This document shows positions 1 through 6,978 of a stretch of 51,755 nucleotides of DNA, piece by piece. A program made the position numbers and the translations under genes. The notes beneath the pieces are model-generated. The model was not told the origin of the DNA. It searched no databases and worked only from the letters and a program-made list of their open reading frames with translations. Source of the DNA: Sideroxyarcus sp. Lineage in GTDB: Bacteria > Pseudomonadota > Gammaproteobacteria > Burkholderiales > Gallionellaceae. Every line of letters starts with the position of its first letter. Positions within the stretch are counted from its first letter, which is position 1. The DNA lies in assembly GCA_030652215.1 (NCBI GenBank), contig JAUSBC010000057.1:1-51755 (forward strand). The letters run 5' to 3'.

Positions 1-73
1 GCAAAGCCTGCGACCAGTGCCAGAAACGCTCATAGCGATTGTAGAGGTAGATGCGGCGGTTCAATGCGTTCAT
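1..73 (-). CDS. Cytochrome b561-family subunit, N-terminus only (runs off the window)
   Basis: Only the first 24 codons are inside the window. They include NRYERFWHWSQAL, an aromatic, His-containing segment typical of the stretch just before the first membrane helix of cytochrome b561 or thiosulfate-reductase-type cytochrome b subunits. The ATG overlaps the TGA of the octaheme cytochrome gene as ATGA, so the two are very probably translationally coupled. Inference: this is the membrane diheme partner that passes electrons between the quinone pool and the octaheme protein. The heme ligands of the later helices are not visible, so the family call rests on this short segment and on context. Confidence 0.7.
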   Translation of the reverse strand, partial: MNALNRRIYLYNRYERFWHWSQAL

Positions 74-1707
74 TTGTGTTGTCCTTTATTCTTGCCGGTG
101 TAGATGCGGAGGCTGCCGTGGATCAGCACGCCGAGCAGCGAGAGCAGAACCAGCGTCCAGCCGACCATATCGAGCCATTTGTTGCTGTCGCGGGAAGGCA
201 TATATACGCCCTCGATTCCCTGCAGGCGTCCGTTCTTGCTGTGGCACTGGGCGCAGGATAAGGCGTCTTCCTTGGGGGCGACCATATGGGGGATCGGCCT
301 GGTCATCTCGGTGCTGACGAATCCGTTCTCGCCGCTATAAGGGAGTTTGGCTGCCTTCATGCCGGTACCGATCGCTTTCTGCCAGTCGAAGTTGTGCCAC
401 AGGGCGGTGTGATCCTCGCCTGCGGTATGTTGCACGGTGAGGTAGTTGTTCACCTTGTCGTACGGCTGTTTGCCGCGGTGCACCTTGGTCGGCCAGATAC
501 GCGAATCCGGATCGTTCGGACTGCCGCCCACATCGTTGATCTGCACGACCTTGGAGGGATCGATCTTGTCGCCGATCACCTTGTACGTGGACACGCCGTT
601 GTACCAGCGATACTCCGGGATCACGTAGGAATCCCACACCCAGGTGCCTTTCTTGCTGTCGAATTTGCGGCGCCCGGCGCTATCCTTGCTTACAGTTGGC
701 TTGCCGTCCGGCCCCATGATGGTGGCTTGCGACCAGTCCCAGCTTGCCTCGGTCCCTACTTCGTTGCGCGCATATTCCGGGATGTGGCAGGTCTGGCAAG
801 CGAGCTTGTCGGTATGCTGATTGAGCATGGCCTCATGGTGCGGCTTGTCGCTGTGGCAGGACTGGCATGCCGCTGGCGACTCGTCCTTCTTGCCGCGAAT
901 GTGCGCCGGGCCTTTGACTGCCGCAGCAACGTTGTAGCGGCTGCCGGAAACCTGGTGACTGGAAGTGGCGTGACATACGGTGCAGTCGAAATTCAGCCCC
1001 TTCTCGTTCATGTGCACGTCCAGATACTTGCCCGGGTGCTGCAGCGAGGTATCAAGGTCGCCGTGCTTTGCGCCGTTGCCGCCCGCACCGAAGAAGTGGC
1101 AGGAGCCGCAGTTGCTGCGACTGGGCATGCCGATGCTCTGCGCAACCTTCTTCAAGTCTGCGGGCTCGACGAATTTACCCGACCCCTTGGGAAATTCCAC
1201 GCGCTTGTACACCGGATGCCCGGCATCGCCCGGCAGCTTGCGATAAGTCCCGGTTGTGTCGTGGCAGATCAGACAGTCAACATTCTTCTCGACCTTGAAA
1301 TCGAAACTGTCGTCCTTCCAGCCGTAACCGGCATGGCAGGCCATGCAGTCTTTTTCGTTGGATACGGGAGAAGTACAGTAGTTGTTGATGATGTTCTTCT
1401 TGCCGCGCACCTGCCCGGTTTTGGGGTCGGTGGATTCCCAGGTCCAGTGCTTGGTGTGCTGCACCTGCTTGGCGGCCTCGGTGTGGCAAACCAAGCAAGC
1501 CTCTGTTACCTGAGGTCCGGTCTGGAAGTTCCGGTTCAGTTCCTTGAACTTGCTGTGGTCGGCCGTAGAAGCTTTGGGCTTGATGATGGTTTCCAGTTGC
1601 GGTGCAATCACCGCTTCCGCCTTGGCGGGTACCGCATATGCGGTCGGCGCAACCAGCAGCGCACTTGCTGCCATTAACGGCAGAATGAATTTGAGTCTTG
1701 ATAACAT
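70..1707 (-). CDS. otr: Octaheme c-type cytochrome, tetrathionate reductase (OTR) family
   Basis: The 545-residue protein has a Sec signal peptide (about residues 1-25, ending AYA), exactly eight CxxCH heme sites (first Cys at about 71, 121, 145, 200, 242, 281, 304 and 485) and a C-terminal membrane helix (about 515-535) with a short basic tail. This places it in the periplasm, anchored at its C-terminus. Heme number, the long gap before the eighth heme and the size match the OTR family. The Shewanella member reduces tetrathionate, nitrite and hydroxylamine in vitro, and its physiological role is unsettled. It lies last but one in a minus-strand operon, coupled by ATGA to a cytochrome b561 gene. 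The operon contains a ferredoxin and a NifX-like protein and is probably driven by the sigma-54 promoter at 3818-3834. The substrate cannot be told from sequence. Confidence 0.9.
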   Translation of the reverse strand: MLSRLKFILPLMAASALLVAPTAYAVPAKAEAVIAPQLETIIKPKASTADHSKFKELNRNFQTGPQVTEACLVCHTEAAKQVQHTKHWTWESTDPKTGQVRGKKNIINNYCTSPVSNEKDCMACHAGYGWKDDSFDFKVEKNVDCLICHDTTGTYRKLPGDAGHPVYKRVEFPKGSGKFVEPADLKKVAQSIGMPSRSNCGSCHFFGAGGNGAKHGDLDTSLQHPGKYLDVHMNEKGLNFDCTVCHATSSHQVSGSRYNVAAAVKGPAHIRGKKDESPAACQSCHSDKPHHEAMLNQHTDKLACQTCHIPEYARNEVGTEASWDWSQATIMGPDGKPTVSKDSAGRRKFDSKKGTWVWDSYVIPEYRWYNGVSTYKVIGDKIDPSKVVQINDVGGSPNDPDSRIWPTKVHRGKQPYDKVNNYLTVQHTAGEDHTALWHNFDWQKAIGTGMKAAKLPYSGENGFVSTEMTRPIPHMVAPKEDALSCAQCHSKNGRLQGIEGVYMPSRDSNKWLDMVGWTLVLLSLLGVLIHGSLRIYTGKNKGQHK

Positions 1708-1766
1708 GTGGTCACCTTGATTGATCTGGGTGTGGATACGGTAGGGGCGCTATTCGGACGATTGCT

Positions 1767-2315
1767 TTAGCAACCACCTGCCGCACCGGCGCCGGAACCG
1801 CTGCTCGCTGCACCGGGTGTGCCCTTGATCATCGCAGGTGCGGGCTTGCTCGCATCAAACACGATGAATTTGGCCTGGTCGGCGGAAACTTGTTTCATGA
1901 TGCCGCCCACCATGGAGCCGAACAGGCTGCCGATCAGTTCGGCATTCATCATGCCGATGTAGGTCTTGCCGTCGTTCTTCTTGTATACCGATATCTTGCA
2001 GGGCATCAGGTTGGAAAGAAAACGCAGCGAGTCGTCCTTGAGGATAGGACCGGAATACTTGGTGCTGCAAGCCTCGATCATCAGCACCGGCAGCACGTTT
2101 CCGCCGTCCAGTTCGATCGGCTTTGCCGCATTGCGCAGGCCGGATAGAGACCAGCCGTTGCCTGCGTTTTGAATGTTTTGCTGGATACGGGCTACCGTCT
2201 CCTCCACGCCGTATGGGCTGGAAATCTCCCTGAACATCATGCTGCCCATGGAGTTGTATGCAACCAGAACAACAACGACTACTCCCGCTATGAAACCCCC
2301 GAGAACCTTTAGCAT
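1767..2315 (-). CDS. DUF302-domain protein with N-terminal membrane anchor
   Basis: 182 residues. An N-terminal hydrophobic helix (about residues 4-22) acts as an uncleaved anchor or signal. The body matches the DUF302 pattern: VEETVARIQQNIQNAG, then VLMIEACSTKYSG, then a conserved Pro-Cys (LMPCKISVYK). The tail after about residue 155 is Pro/Gly/Ala/Ser-rich and ends in GGC. DUF302 proteins are small alpha/beta domains of unknown function, often found beside periplasmic redox and sulfur genes. Here it sits about 60 bases upstream of the octaheme cytochrome, so a helper role in that system is plausible but unproven. Confident as a gene, weak as a function. Confidence 0.8.
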   Translation of the reverse strand: MLKVLGGFIAGVVVVVLVAYNSMGSMMFREISSPYGVEETVARIQQNIQNAGNGWSLSGLRNAAKPIELDGGNVLPVLMIEACSTKYSGPILKDDSLRFLSNLMPCKISVYKKNDGKTYIGMMNAELIGSLFGSMVGGIMKQVSADQAKFIVFDASKPAPAMIKGTPGAASSGSGAGAAGGC

Positions 2316-2423
2316 TTTATAAATCTCCCCAAAATCATCTCAAATAATAGTTTTAAACTATATCCCGATAACACATCAAACATACCGCCACTGTATCGGC
2401 CCCCGGATGGGATGCCGACAATA

Positions 2424-2813
2424 CTAACAACTGCAACAGCAACCGCCGAAAACTGGCTCGTGCCGCTCCTGCTCTAAATGCTCATGCGGCATGGCCGGCT
2501 TGACCTTGCCCGTCAGGTAATCACGTACCGCCTTGCGCGGGTCGCTTTCACCGCAGGTAATGACCTTCACGCCGCGCTGGGCCAATTTCGCGATAAACCC
2601 CCGTCCGGCGCTTGCCGTCAGTATTACGTCCATATCGTCCAGCGGGTGCTTGCCACCGCTGAATTCATGGAAAGACATTTCCAGCGGAAGATCGAGCCAC
2701 ACCACCTCCGGCGAATCGCAAGGGGTGCCGACGTCGTAAATAATGAAACGGCGGCTTTTTCCCGCATGCCCGGTCACACTCTTGAAGTTCTGGCTGCTAA
2801 CGGCAATTTTCAT
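2424..2813 (-). CDS. NifX/NifB-type dinitrogenase cofactor-binding-like protein with Cys-rich tail
   Basis: 129 residues matching the NifX/NafY/NifB C-terminal fold (Fe-Mo cofactor-binding family): MKIAVSSQNFKSVTGHAG at the start, a central VILTASAGRGFIAKLAQRGV and VITCGESDPRKAVRDYL. Stand-alone members occur widely outside nitrogen fixation and are thought to bind metal or iron-sulfur species. The tail is unusual, ending HEPVFGGCCCSC, four Cys in the last five residues, which is a good metal ligand set. The start has a strong ribosome site (AGGGGAA). It lies between a membrane-anchored protein and DUF302 in the octaheme cytochrome operon. No nif genes are in the window, so a nitrogenase role is unlikely. 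Confidence 0.85.
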   Translation of the reverse strand: MKIAVSSQNFKSVTGHAGKSRRFIIYDVGTPCDSPEVVWLDLPLEMSFHEFSGGKHPLDDMDVILTASAGRGFIAKLAQRGVKVITCGESDPRKAVRDYLTGKVKPAMPHEHLEQERHEPVFGGCCCSC

Positions 2814-2877
2814 TTTATTCCCCTATCGTGGAAAAACTGATTTGGCAGGAACACCGTATCCTGCGCTTTCTTGAGCC

Positions 2878-3323
2878 TCAATTAGGCTGAATGTTGTGTG
2901 CGATCAGCCAATTCTTGTCCAATTCCCACTTCACGCTGGAAACGCCGACTTGATTGAGTACGACTTGGCGCGCTTCGGACTGGATATTTGCCAATTCTTT
3001 TTCCGCCGCAATGAAATCCGGATGCGTCGGCGATTTCCCCGACAGGTTGGGGTGAATAACGCCTATCATGCGATAGACCGGCACCTGGGAAGAACGCGGC
3101 GTACCCATCACAGCAATTTCTCCGTCCTGTCCCTCCAGACGCACCACCCTGAAGGTATAGGGAAAGTTTTGTAACGCAGGGCTGCCCGTTTGCTGCAGGG
3201 CCTGATTCAATGCTTCCACTTTGGGGTCGGTACGCAACCCGAACCAATAGATCGTCCCGAGCAGCAGAATGGCGATCAGGATTTGCTGAATTCGTTTATT
3301 GGACACAGTCGGGTTTCTCGACA

Positions 3324-3324
<1 letters not shown>
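2878..3324 (-). CDS. Conserved hypothetical membrane-anchored protein
   Basis: 148 residues starting at GTG; the G is shared with the TAG stop of the upstream ferredoxin gene (TAGTG), indicating translational coupling. One hydrophobic helix (about residues 12-28, QILIAILLLGTIYWFGL) near the N-terminus puts the rest of the protein on the periplasmic side. The soluble part has no cysteines, heme sites or enzyme motifs that I recognise. The repeated mix of charged residues and Val/Ile (for example AAEKELANIQSEARQVVLNQ) suggests a small alpha/beta domain. Its place between ferredoxin and NifX-like genes suggests a part in the octaheme cytochrome system, but function is unknown. Confidence 0.75.
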
Positions 3325-3612
<288 letters not shown>

Positions 3613-3703
3613 TCTCTATCACTGCGCACTCGTTCGCATTCGCATCGGGATTCGCTGGCGCCACGTGCGCGATACCGGCCGAGATGGAAGTGCCTGCCTC
3701 TTC

Positions 3704-3734
3704 AAAAAAAACCTGTGGCGCATAGCACCACAGG
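3704..3734 (-). terminator. Intrinsic terminator-like hairpin between the sigma-54 promoter and the ferredoxin gene
   Basis: Read on the minus strand: CCTGTGG, nine-base loop, CCACAGG, then eight T residues. The stem extends through a G-U pair and two GC pairs to a TAT loop. No gene on the minus strand lies between this hairpin and the promoter about 75-100 bases upstream, so it would end a short RNA of about 100 nt or act as an attenuator of the ferredoxin operon. Confidence 0.75.
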
Positions 3735-3807
3735 ATGAAGCTGAAAGGAGGGAGTGTCCAATCAGAGAGGAGCCCAGCAGTCGTCATTGCAAACCGACTG
3801 TTAGGCT
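3704..3807 (-). ncRNA. Candidate sigma-54-dependent small RNA or attenuated leader
   Basis: If transcription starts about 12 bases after the -12 element of the sigma-54 promoter (near 3807), the first RNA is about 100 nt and ends at the U8 hairpin. It contains two pyrimidine-rich stretches complementary to Shine-Dalgarno sequences (CTCCTCTC and CTCCCTCCTTTC), a feature of many trans-acting small RNAs. It could equally be a 5' leader whose terminator controls read-through into the ferredoxin-octaheme operon. Inference from sequence only. Confidence 0.4.
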
Positions 3808-3817
3808 ATATCTACTG

Positions 3818-3834
3818 AGCAATCACTGTGCCAG
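3818..3834 (-). promoter_or_regulatory. Sigma-54 (RpoN) -24/-12 promoter
   Basis: Minus-strand CTGGCACAGTGATTGCT matches the RpoN consensus YTGGCACGN4TTGCW at almost every position, with the GG and GC doublets exactly ten bases apart. It points toward the ferredoxin-octaheme cytochrome operon and lies back-to-back with a sigma-54 activator gene (3948-5300), the usual arrangement for a local activator and its target. Confidence 0.8.
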
Positions 3835-3921
3835 CCCGAACGCGTTTATCAATAATCTTGTTTTTCATTGGGATAGGATTGATGACCTTAGTGAAAATAG
3901 GTGATAAATCATGGAATTTAC

Positions 3922-3949
3922 GCCATTAATGGCATATAATTACTGCCAT
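3922..3949. promoter_or_regulatory. Overlapping inverted repeats, candidate enhancer (UAS) for the sigma-54 activator
   Basis: A perfect 12-base palindrome GCCATTAATGGC (3922-3933) overlaps a second inverted repeat, ATGGCA-N9-TGCCAT (3929-3949). They lie about 115-140 bases upstream of the predicted start site of the sigma-54 promoter, the normal distance for an enhancer-binding protein. They also overlap the start codon of the activator gene, so binding could repress its own synthesis. Confidence 0.55.
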
Positions 3950-5300
3950 GACTGCCACTCGTAACGCAAAACACATCCCTGTCAAGGTCCCGGCCGATCT
4001 ACTGAATTTGCTGGACAGCTTCCCTGACCCCAAGATTTTGCTCGACGGGAAATATCGCATCATTGCGGCCAATACCGCATACCGGCGGGAGTTCGGATCC
4101 GCCCGGAACATCGAGGGACAGTTCTGCTACGCACTCTCCCACCATTACGACAAGCCCTGCGACCAGGCAGGCGAGAACTGCCCGCTGCGCGACTCAATGG
4201 AAAGCGGCGAACCCAACCGCGTGCTGCATGTACATCACACCTCGGCCGGCAGGGAGCATGTGGAAGTGGAAGTTGTGCCGGTCAAGAACGAGGCCGGAAA
4301 CACGCTGTATTACATGGAGACCATGCATTCCCTGCGTCATGCGCGCGAGGGCGTGCAGGATCGTCAAATGGTGGGGTACTCGCGCCCGTTCAACAGGATG
4401 CTGGAACTGGCCAAACGTGTGGCCGCAAAGGAAAGTTCAGTGCTGCTGCTGGGCGAATCGGGTACCGGCAAAGAGTTGGTTGCGCATGCAATCCACGACA
4501 TGAGTCCGCGCGCCTCCGCACCTTTCGTGGCGCTGGAATGTTCGGGGTTGACCGAAACGCTGTTCGAAAGTGAAATGTTCGGCTACGAAAAAGGCGCCTT
4601 TACCGGCGCCGTCGGGCGCAAGACCGGACTGGTGGAAGCGGTACGCGGCGGCACGCTGTTTCTGGACGAGGTGGGCGATATTCCCCTGACGCTACAGGTG
4701 AAGTTATTGCGTCTGATGGAGGCTGGTACCTACCGCCGCATCGGTGGTCTGGAACCGCTATGTGCGGATTTCAGACTGGTCGCAGCGACGCACAGGGATT
4801 TGGCCGAAATGGTAAGGAACGGCACCTTCCGCCAGGACTTGTATTTCCGCATCAACGTCTTCCCCATCCAGTTGCCGCCGCTGCGGGAACGCACGGAAGA
4901 CTTGCCCATGCTGGTCAAAACGCTGCTCACCCGCCTGGAACCGGGACGCAGAATCACGCTCAGCGAGGAATCCATGGCCGCCCTGATGCGCCACGATTTC
5001 CCCGGCAATGTACGCGAACTGCGCAACGTGCTGGAACGTGCCCTGATCATGATAGACGGTAACACCATCCAGCCCCATCATTTGTATTTGGACACCATGA
5101 GAAGTGTAAAGAAAGAGGTTGCTGAATCCAGACCGTTTGAGGAAATTGCGCCGCTGGAAAATCTGGAGCAGCGTTATCTGGCCTGGGCGGCGAAAAAATT
5201 TCAGGGCGACAGAAAAGCACTGGCAGAACACTTGGGAATCAGCGAACGTACCCTGTACCGCAAACTCAGGAATGCCGAACCGGCCAGCCCCGACAATTAG
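3948..5300 (+). CDS. Sigma-54-dependent transcriptional activator (PAS - AAA+ - Fis HTH)
   Basis: 450 residues. An N-terminal PAS domain (about 20-130) carries Cys60, His64/65, Cys71 and Cys78 in the pattern CYxLSHH...PC...CPL, a likely redox or metal-sensing set. The AAA+ sigma-54 interaction domain (about 140-370) has Walker A GESGTGKE (169-176), the sigma-54 contact loop GAFTGA (216-221) and Walker [12 protein letters not shown]. The C-terminal Fis-type helix-turn-helix is [19 protein letters not shown]. There is no receiver domain, so it senses a signal directly. It is divergent from the ferredoxin-octaheme operon, whose promoter is a near-perfect RpoN site, and is therefore the likely activator of that operon. 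Ribosome site upstream of the ATG is poor, so the start is probable rather than certain. Confidence 0.93.
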   Translation: MTATRNAKHIPVKVPADLLNLLDSFPDPKILLDGKYRIIAANTAYRREFGSARNIEGQFCYALSHHYDKPCDQAGENCPLRDSMESGEPNRVLHVHHTSAGREHVEVEVVPVKNEAGNTLYYMETMHSLRHAREGVQDRQMVGYSRPFNRMLELAKRVAAKESSVLLLGESGTGKELVAHAIHDMSPRASAPFVALECSGLTETLFESEMFGYEKGAFTGAVGRKTGLVEAVRGGTLFLDEVGDIPLTLQVKLLRLMEAGTYRRIGGLEPLCADFRLVAATHRDLAEMVRNGTFRQDLYFRINVFPIQLPPLRERTEDLPMLVKTLLTRLEPGRRITLSEESMAALMRHDFPGNVRELRNVLERALIMIDGNTIQPHHLYLDTMRSVKKEVAESRPFEEIAPLENLEQRYLAWAAKKFQGDRKALAEHLGISERTLYRKLRNAEPASPDN

Positions 5301-5578
5301 CCTCCCGGCCGGGCAGCCAAGCTGCCGTTTATGCAACAATCCATTCATGCTTTGCCTTCCCTGCGATATTGCAAGCAACCAGCGATGCCTTGCACATCCC
5401 CTTGAGTGATCCCTACTGCAATAACCATCCCGAGATATAAATCCGGCGATATATGTATTCTTGCGTATATGTTTAGTCACGGCTCTGCTGTAACTTCGTC
5501 TGCGATTGAGAGGGGCAATATCAAACATCATCGACAAGCGCAGAGCAAAAAGCCAATCCAAAACAACAGGCAGAAACT
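5301..5578. other. Intergenic region without a supported gene
   Basis: A weak hairpin GGCAGC-CAA-GCTGCC followed by GTTT (5312-5330) just after the activator stop may end its transcript. The rest is more AT-rich than the neighbouring genes and has no convincing reading frame. It presumably carries the promoter for the small genes that follow. Confidence 0.4.
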
Positions 5579-5692
5579 ATGTCACGCACGTTTTCCAACT
5601 TCGTACGCTTCATCGGGAACTTCCGCTACTACCGCAGGAACGGCCACGATTTCAGGGCGGCATGGCACCTTGCCGGCATGACACTCCCATAA
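5579..5692 (+). CDS. Putative 37-residue basic small protein
   Basis: An ATG-to-TAA frame of 37 codons with GC-rich third positions, reading MSRTFSNFVRFIGNFRYYRR then NGHDFRAAWHLAGMTLP. The pattern of aromatic and Arg residues followed by an AAWHLAG helix resembles short basic proteins often seen in proteobacteria near stress genes, but I cannot name a family. The upstream CAGG is a weak ribosome site. It precedes the SAP-domain and cold-shock genes on the same strand and may share their transcript. It could be a chance frame. Confidence 0.4.
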   Translation: MSRTFSNFVRFIGNFRYYRRNGHDFRAAWHLAGMTLP

Positions 5693-5819
5693 GCGGCAAA
5701 AAAATCAAGCTGTCTACTCCCAAGGTGCTACTTGATGGCATGAACCTGCGAATGCCGGTCTTCATTAGCCTGCAACCCGGACTTGAACAGTTAACGCATC
5801 AAGCAGAAGGAGAACCACC

Positions 5820-6026
5820 ATGAAAATCGCGGAAGTAAAGGCCCTGGCCAAAGCGCACGGCATAAATCCCGACAATCGTTTCAAGACCGAACTGATCAAA
5901 ACCATCCAGATCAAGGAAGGAAATTTCGATTGCTATGGCTCCGCCTACAACGGTGTATGCGATCAGTTAGGGTGTTGCTGGCGAGAAGATTGTTTTGAAG
6001 TTGCCCGTCTTGAAGGAAAGATATGA
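5820..6026 (+). CDS. SAP-domain small protein with Cys-rich C-terminus
   Basis: 68 residues with a very good ribosome site (GAAGGAGAACCACC). Residues 1-35 fit a SAP helix-extension-helix (MKIAEVKALAKAHGI...KTELIKTIQ), a fold usually linked to nucleic acid binding. The second half has five cysteines (CYGSAYNGVCDQLGCCWRED plus one more Cys), enough for a zinc or iron-sulfur site. Proteins of this type are found as small stand-alone genes in beta- and gammaproteobacteria, and their role is not established. Lies 96 bases before the cold-shock gene in the same direction. Confidence 0.8.
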   Translation: MKIAEVKALAKAHGINPDNRFKTELIKTIQIKEGNFDCYGSAYNGVCDQLGCCWREDCFEVARLEGKI

Positions 6027-6122
6027 ACTAGTGGAGGCTGAATGCCTTCAGGCAAATATAGCTTTGTAGTTGCAGCAAACTTGCAGGGGGTGTCCCTGTT
6101 TTATCAGTAAGGAGATAGTGTC

Positions 6123-6326
6123 ATGGCAATCGGTACAGTTAAATGGTTTAACGATGCAAAGGGTTTCGGATTTACTACTCCCGACGATGGTAGCGTTGAT
6201 TTGTTTGCTCACTTTTCCTCAATCAACATGAACGGCTTCAAGTCACTCAAAGAAGGACAAAAGGTCAGCTTTGAAGTAACACAAGGCCCCAAGGGAAAGC
6301 AAGCCTCCAACATCCAGACAGCCTAG
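6123..6326 (+). CDS. Cold-shock protein (CspA family)
   Basis: 67 residues, the usual length of a single cold-shock domain. The two RNA-binding motifs are present: [11 protein letters not shown] (RNP1) and DLFAHFSSI (RNP2). The start [17 protein letters not shown] is typical, and AAGGAGATAGTGTC provides a strong ribosome site. Expected to bind single-stranded RNA and DNA in the cytoplasm and act as an RNA chaperone, whether or not it is cold-induced. No long regulated leader is visible, only about 96 bases after the SAP-domain gene. Confidence 0.95.
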   Translation: MAIGTVKWFNDAKGFGFTTPDDGSVDLFAHFSSINMNGFKSLKEGQKVSFEVTQGPKGKQASNIQTA

Positions 6327-6397
6327 TTTCTGCAGTTTCATCCGCCTCCATTTCAGCATCGACAGCGCACTGTCCGCCGGGAAGATGACGACATCCA

Positions 6398-6766
6398 TCA
6401 TCCGTTGCTGTGATGGTGTGCGATTAGTTTGTCGATGAACTGACGCAGAAAATGGTCCGGATGCGAACTGTGGAAACGGTCGATTTCCACACCGCGACTA
6501 TAGGCAATAACCGTCGGAAACCCGCGCACTTTGTGCTTGCCGGCAATGCGCATGTTTTCGTCCGCATCCACCTTGGCCAGCAGAAACTTGCCGCCGTATT
6601 CCTTCACCAACTTTTCCAGATGCGGCCCCAGCACCTTGCACGGCGCACACCACTCGGCTCCGATATCAAGCAGTATGGGAGTTTCCTGCGAACGGGCGAC
6701 CACGCGCTCGTCAAAATTATCTTCTTCCACTTCATATGAAAAGGGATGGGGGTCGTGCATGTGCAT
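6398..6766 (-). CDS. Thioredoxin-family protein with WCAPC active site
   Basis: Chosen start ATG at 6766 (MHMHDPHPFSYEVEEDNFDE) because AAGGAAC lies upstream; this gives 122 residues. A longer frame exists but its N-terminus has no thioredoxin features. The active site is EWCAPCKVLGP, so the usual Gly of WCGPC is Ala, and the cis-Pro loop RGFPTVIAYSRG is present. It should be a cytoplasmic disulfide reductase. It is divergent from the hox operon. The His-rich N-terminus (three His in the first seven residues) is unusual but may be incidental. Confidence 0.9.
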   Translation of the reverse strand: MHMHDPHPFSYEVEEDNFDERVVARSQETPILLDIGAEWCAPCKVLGPHLEKLVKEYGGKFLLAKVDADENMRIAGKHKVRGFPTVIAYSRGVEIDRFHSSHPDHFLRQFIDKLIAHHHSNG

Positions 6767-6978
6767 GGTTGCTCTGTTCCTTATGGTGATCGATGTTGTT
6801 TTGTGAAATTGACCATATTGCCCGTGAGCCCGTCGGTTCAGCAAACCGGCGACGGGCAAATACAGCAGTACAAAGCTGTTTACGTGCTAATACTTATCTT
6901 GCGCTATATCTATTGCTTCCTGCAAAACTGAAGGTACACTAGCCGCACACTTTTCGGTCATGTACTAACGGCGACGCT

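Noticed and set aside
286..1677. Long plus-strand open frame (463 codons) across the octaheme cytochrome gene
   Set aside because: It is antisense to a gene with eight CxxCH sites and a signal peptide; its own translation shows no domain.
2424..2813. Evidence for nitrogen fixation (NifX-like gene)
   Set aside because: The family is widespread in non-fixers, and no nifHDK or other nif gene is in the window.
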